Shown here: piece by piece, positions 60,403 through 64,000 of the stretch
Position numbering within the stretch: the stretch's first letter is position 1
Layout of the letters: the number at the start of each line of letters is the position of its first letter
Origin: Onchocerca lupi
Lineage: Eukaryota > Nematoda > Chromadorea > Rhabditida > Onchocercidae
Length of the DNA stretch: 64,000 bases
Assembly (NCBI GenBank): GCA_028564675.1
Contig: JAOVVO010000409.1
Coordinates: 1 to 64,000, forward strand
Direction of reading: 5' to 3'
Program-made: the position numbers and the translations under genes
Notes under the pieces: model-generated
Databases searched by the model: none
The model's input: the letters and a program-made list of their open reading frames with translations, nothing else
What the model was told of the DNA's origin: nothing

Positions 60403-60564
60403 AAAAACGACGACGATTGGTGACAATTATTTAACTGAATACAAGCATATAGTTCATTCAGCCAGCTGCATATATCAAATATATCACTCGTCATCTTTTC
60501 TGATATTACCTCATCATCATTATCATCAAACGACGACAACAACAACAACTTCAGCAATTCGCGG

Positions 60565-60609
60565 ATGGCATTCAATCCGGCGGCAGCAGCAGCTGCATTC
60601 AATGCTCAG
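60565..60609 (+). CDS. Transcription-regulator-like protein, poly-Ala exon (likely start)
   Basis: ATG at 60565 (context CGGATGG) encodes MAFNPAAAAAAFNAQ and ends at donor CAG|GTGTGT in phase 0, matching the next exon. The same frame is open upstream to a TGA near 60435 through ILVIFSDITSSS- and NDDNNNN-type residues, so the ATG could be internal to a longer exon (an acceptor CAGCCAG at about 60468 would be in phase). Poly-Ala next to polar low complexity is typical of developmental transcription factors. A Tbx2-like or homeodomain factor are guesses only, since no DNA-binding domain lies within the window. Confidence 0.55.
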
Positions 60610-61500
60610 GTGTGTCAACAATATGTCTACCTGTCATCTATCCTTCCATCCATCCATCTATTTCAATCCGTTCGGCATAAAATTCATCCCGAAGAAACTC
60701 TTCATTCCTTTTTTTTTTTTTTTTTTTTTGTTTCTATTCATGAACAAATCACATAAATATTGCCGTATCATGCAAGCAAGCTCAGTTAGTTTGTTAATTG
60801 ATTCCTACTTCTAGTTGATTCCTAATTTTTTTTTTTTTCAGTTTTCTCATCATTTTATCCATTTTTATATTTTTAAAATTCAAATTTCAACTCACCATAT
60901 GATTATCCCCTCTTTCATTGAACAATTAAAAAAATTTTGAAATAGTTCATTTGAGAAATTGTAAATTTAAACATTTCGTTCCAATTTTTTTCCCAAAAAA
61001 TTTTCTTCCACATTTATTATATTCATTTTTTGATAATTTCTTTTCTTTTCTCTTATCAAAAAAGAAGAATAAAAATCTTCAATCTTAATTTCTTCCTATT
61101 ATTTATTCATTCATTTATACCAATAAATCCATTGAACAAATTAGATAGATAAAGAAGAAACAAGAATTTTACAACTAATAATGCTGAATTTTTTACGAGT
61201 AAGTCTAATCTTTTTTTTTTGTTGTTTTTGTTTTGTACAATTTAATTGTTCATAATTAAAAATTGAGGTCATAGTTAATTGATATGGGAAAATGTCAAAG
61301 GTCAAAAAAGTGGGAAAAAAAAGCAATATAAGAAATTAGTATTTTCAAAAGTTATTTAGAAGTTAATTCTATTATAGTTGTAGAATTCATAAGAGTACAC
61401 GATTGTTAAAATCAAATAATCCTGAACATTTTTGTTTCTTTTCATGCCAATTTAAATTATTTGCAAATTATTTGAATTGAAAATTTTGAATTTATTTCAG
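60610..61500 (+). other. Intron between the two right-hand exons
   Basis: About 890 bp, AT-rich, with poly-T tracts and ending in the acceptor TTGAATTTATTTCAG. No other feature seen. Confidence 0.6.
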
Positions 61501-61779
61501 TTGCTGGCTGCCTCACAGCCGTCCACACCAGTTAAAACGGAACCAACTTCAGCACTGGTTGGCAATGTTCCGATTGCAACCTCAATAAGCAGTAATAATG
61601 CTGATGAAGTAAGCGGTGCCGGTGATACGACGAGATTTTTGAATGCCAGCGGACCGCTTTTAACACCCGGTGGTTTGACCGGTTTTCCGCATTCGATGGA
61701 ACATGAAGCTGCATTTCGGGCAGCTATGGCTCAGGGTGCACTACCGTTTCCGGCTATTTATCCCGGTTTACATCCTGCG
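61501..61779 (+). CDS. Transcription-regulator-like protein, internal exon
   Basis: A textbook exon: acceptor TTTATTTCAG, donor GCG|GTAAGT, 279 bp (93 codons), phase 0 at both ends, GC-rich codons and no homopolymers. It encodes LLAASQPSTPVKTEPTSALV, then a Ser/Asn/Gly stretch, then GPLLTPGGLTGFPHSMEHEA and FRAAMAQGALPFPAIYPGLH-P-A. VKTE fits the SUMO-attachment consensus (hydrophobic-K-x-E). The Pro/Ala/Gly-rich tail with aromatic residues looks like the disordered flank of a DNA-binding domain encoded further downstream, outside the window. The protein would be nuclear. I cannot name the family with confidence. Confidence 0.85.
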
Positions 61780-63552
61780 GTAAGTTTATTATCCATTATT
61801 TCTTGATACCTTTTACCGTAATACCATTTTTTTTTCTACCAGAATTACAATGTATCTCATTAATTGTTAATTTCATTAAAAATTTATATTTTTCTCTCCC
61901 TCTCTTTCTCTCTCTCTTTCTATTTGATTAATAAATATTATTATTTTCTTTCAAAGAATTGAAATTCTATTTTAAATAATTTTTAATGAACCTAAAGATA
62001 CCATTTTGTTTTTTTTTTCTTTCTCGTTTCTATTTTATATTTTTTAATTTCTGAATTGAATAAGCAAATCGGATGATTATATGGATTTAAATTAAATTAA
62101 GAAATTAAATTGAGGAATTAAATGATTAAACGAAAACATTTGTCCCGAAATGAATTTTTTTCTCTTTTCTTAGAATCTTTTTTCTTTTTTTTGCTTTGTC
62201 ATTCTTTTTGTTTAATTGATAAACTTGTTGGAAGAACAATGTTTGTGTTTCAGTTAACATCGCCCTCTAAAGTACCGAAGAAAATTTTTGCTACACCATT
62301 AATCATTTTCTAAATGTTGAACTAATGATAATGTCGATACATTTTTAATGAATGATAAATCATTGTCGTTACTAAAACCACCTCATCACTATCATCATCA
62401 TCATCATCACTATCATTATCATCATCGTTATTATCAATCTCTTATACAAGAAATATTATGGATGCGCATTTTTCGAGAGTTTCATTTTTCAAAACTTTTT
62501 TCAAAAAATTTTGCTCTCCACATACTTTTGTAAATTAAAAAAAAAAAAATAATTAAAATCAAACATAAATTAAAAATTTTGAATCATCGATTCGTCCTTT
62601 TTGAATAAAAAATTTTGAATCATCAATTTGAATTATTATCATTAGTATTACTAATAGCTTAGGACAGAATACATAAATATTTTTTTCAAATAAGATTAAT
62701 GTGATTGTGTGTAACTGTAAAATATGTTTGTTAAATGAAATATGAAAATTGAAAATACGAAAAATTTGAAATTAAAATAATGCAAATTTATGTGGTAGAT
62801 TTTGATATCAATTTAATGGTAAAATTGATCTTAAATTTACTGAAAATTCCAATTGTTTTATCGTTTTTTTTTCTGAATTTGAAACAATTTTTTCTTTCCA
62901 GTTTATCATCGCAAATATTTCTGGAAAATTTCAAAAATTTTTGAAATAATTTTTGAGAAAAACTTCTGTAATTTATAGAAGTTTAACAAATTGTCTAAGC
63001 TATTATGACGTTGCGTGTGACGTAGTCTACAGATAGCGTCACCAGACTAAATCACTAGATCACGTCACTCTTGGCGTTATATTCACGTCTCAAAAAAACA
63101 GAATATTTAGATATTAAAGCATTTAACGTCAGTTTTTTCATTCATTAGACTTCACTAATTGGCAAAACTAACATAGAAACAATTAGAATATTCGTTAAAA
63201 CTTTCAAATTGCTAAATTATTTCCTATTCTTACATCATTCAATTAAGGCATTAAAGCTTAATTTAATGAAATTTCCAGAATTTATGTGATATTTTTATTT
63301 AGAATTGAGTGATATCTTAATTTCGAATTTTTTTAGATAAAAATTTTAACGCTATTTTAATTCAGTGTTTATTTAGTGCTTTTTAGATGAAATTTAAATG
63401 ATTTAATTCGAAATTAACTTATTCATATTACTAATTTTTATTTCAATAATATCCAGTAACAAAATGTATACTGTAAATAAATTTCAAAACGAAAATATTC
63501 CAAATTGTAAATTGATCAATTAATTTGATCAATCTATCAAAATTGATTTTAG
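61780..63552 (+). other. Downstream intron of the right-hand gene
   Basis: AT-rich, with a (TC)n patch (61898-61920), a GAT/ATC microsatellite (62383-62430), a candidate alternative exon (62254-62313) and an ACGTCA-rich segment (63006-63095) sharing a 15-mer with 4885-4899. Confidence 0.45.
62254..62313 (+). CDS. Possible alternative terminal exon of the right-hand gene
   Basis: After a strong acceptor (TTGTGTTTCAG) the phase required by the previous exon (0) reads LTSPSKVPKKIFATPLIIF and then TAA. Using it would truncate the protein soon after the Pro/Ala-rich region and remove any downstream DNA-binding domain. The peptide is short, and the stop may simply mean the acceptor is not used. 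Confidence 0.28.
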   Translation, partial: LTSPSKVPKKIFATPLIIF

Positions 63553-63582
63553 TCTATAATCAAATTATACATCCCTTCGTGG
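63553..63582 (+). CDS. Possible 30-bp micro-exon of the right-hand gene
   Basis: Bounded by acceptor AATTGATTTTAG and donor TGG|GTAAGA. In the required phase it reads SIIKLYIPSW and leaves in phase 0. Both splice sites are good and the phase is compatible, but ten codons carry little information. Confidence 0.25.
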
Positions 63583-64000
63583 GTAAGATGCTCTTTCAAG
63601 TGGAAGAAACACGATGATTTTGTTGTAATGATGATTTTTCAGAGATGAGAAAAAAGAATTTTTTCAAAAAAAAATTTTTTCAATTTTTTTTTTTTCATTC
63701 ATTTTTGTGGTATAACTTTTTTTTTTTTTTTTTTACCGAAACTTATTGCATGTCAAAATCATTTCTCATCAACTTCTTCCTCTTCTCAAATGATCGTTGT
63801 AATACATCTATTCTAATTCATTTCTTCACAATAAATACAACAGATGCATATATATATACATATATGTACCTTGAAGAAAATACCTGCCTCTTTTATATTT
63901 GACCTTCAAAAAAGGTACCATTTGATTCCATCTTCCTCTCATCTATAACACTTTTTTTTCAATCCCTAACGACACACTTCCTTCCTTTCTCCCCTTCTCT
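63583..64000 (+). other. Intron or flank at the right edge
   Basis: Poly-T and (AT)n sequence (63847-63868), ending in a polypyrimidine stretch (CTTCCTTCCTTTCTCCCC) at the window edge that might precede another acceptor. Confidence 0.4.

Noticed and set aside
1..64000. tRNA, rRNA, spliced-leader RNA, CRISPR or bacterial-type operon signals
   Set aside because: No B-box-like GGTTCGANTCC in a usable context, no rRNA- or SL-like segments, and no direct-repeat/spacer arrays were seen by eye. A tRNAscan or Infernal run would settle the RNA genes.

Overview
This is an AT-rich, intron-bearing eukaryotic window with most of its length non-coding. The best fit is a nematode. Three things point there: 3' splice sites ending in T-rich tract plus CAG followed by GTAAG or GTGAG donors, a decayed BEL/Pao retroelement whose Gag remnant resembles nematode copies, and very frequent poly-A/poly-T tracts. 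The base composition would suit a filarial (clade III) worm, but that is a guess. Almost all long open frames are low-complexity runs (poly-F, poly-K, poly-I/M/S from simple repeats) and are not genes. The real coding sequence sits in short exons.

Layout. (1) Left edge, minus strand: bases 1-112 are an exon encoding the end of a CUB domain, and the gene continues off the left side. Further minus-strand splice-bounded segments at 3738-3833, 4940-4978, 20150-20186 and 22372-22453 may be its upstream exons, but most are weak. (2) Positions 24993-33011, minus strand: a six-exon ankyrin-repeat gene whose repeats resemble the SOWAH (sosondowah) family. It probably extends upstream through phase-compatible exons at 34294-34366, 35352-35430 and 42210-42294 (start codon), making a gene of about 17 kb. 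(3) Inside its large introns lie a 56-codon minus-strand ORF with its own poly(A) signal (29052-29222), a GC-rich coding-like patch (27819-27893), a polypurine promoter-like stretch (about 30880-31160), and a BEL/Pao LTR element (37424-39592) inserted antisense to the host gene. The element has two diverged LTRs, a candidate primer-binding site, frameshifted Gag remnants and no pol. Its right LTR carries a 48-bp hairpin. (4) Positions 50511-52160, minus strand: a small two-exon gene of about 54 residues. (5) Right end, plus strand: a transcription-regulator-like gene (poly-Ala start, a V-K-T-E SUMO-type site) with exons at 60565-60609 and 61501-61779, leaving the window on the right. A GC-rich island at about 57060-57330, followed by five degenerate 50-58 bp tandem units, lies upstream and may be its promoter region.

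The rest is introns and intergenic DNA with microsatellites (GAT/ATG, CAA, AC, ATGT), homopolymers and several short tandem duplications of 38 to 175 bp. I found no tRNA, rRNA, CRISPR array, operon or bacterial-type signal. All exon calls rest on reading frames, splice-site sequence, phase compatibility and family resemblance recalled from general knowledge. None has been tested by a database search or transcript data.
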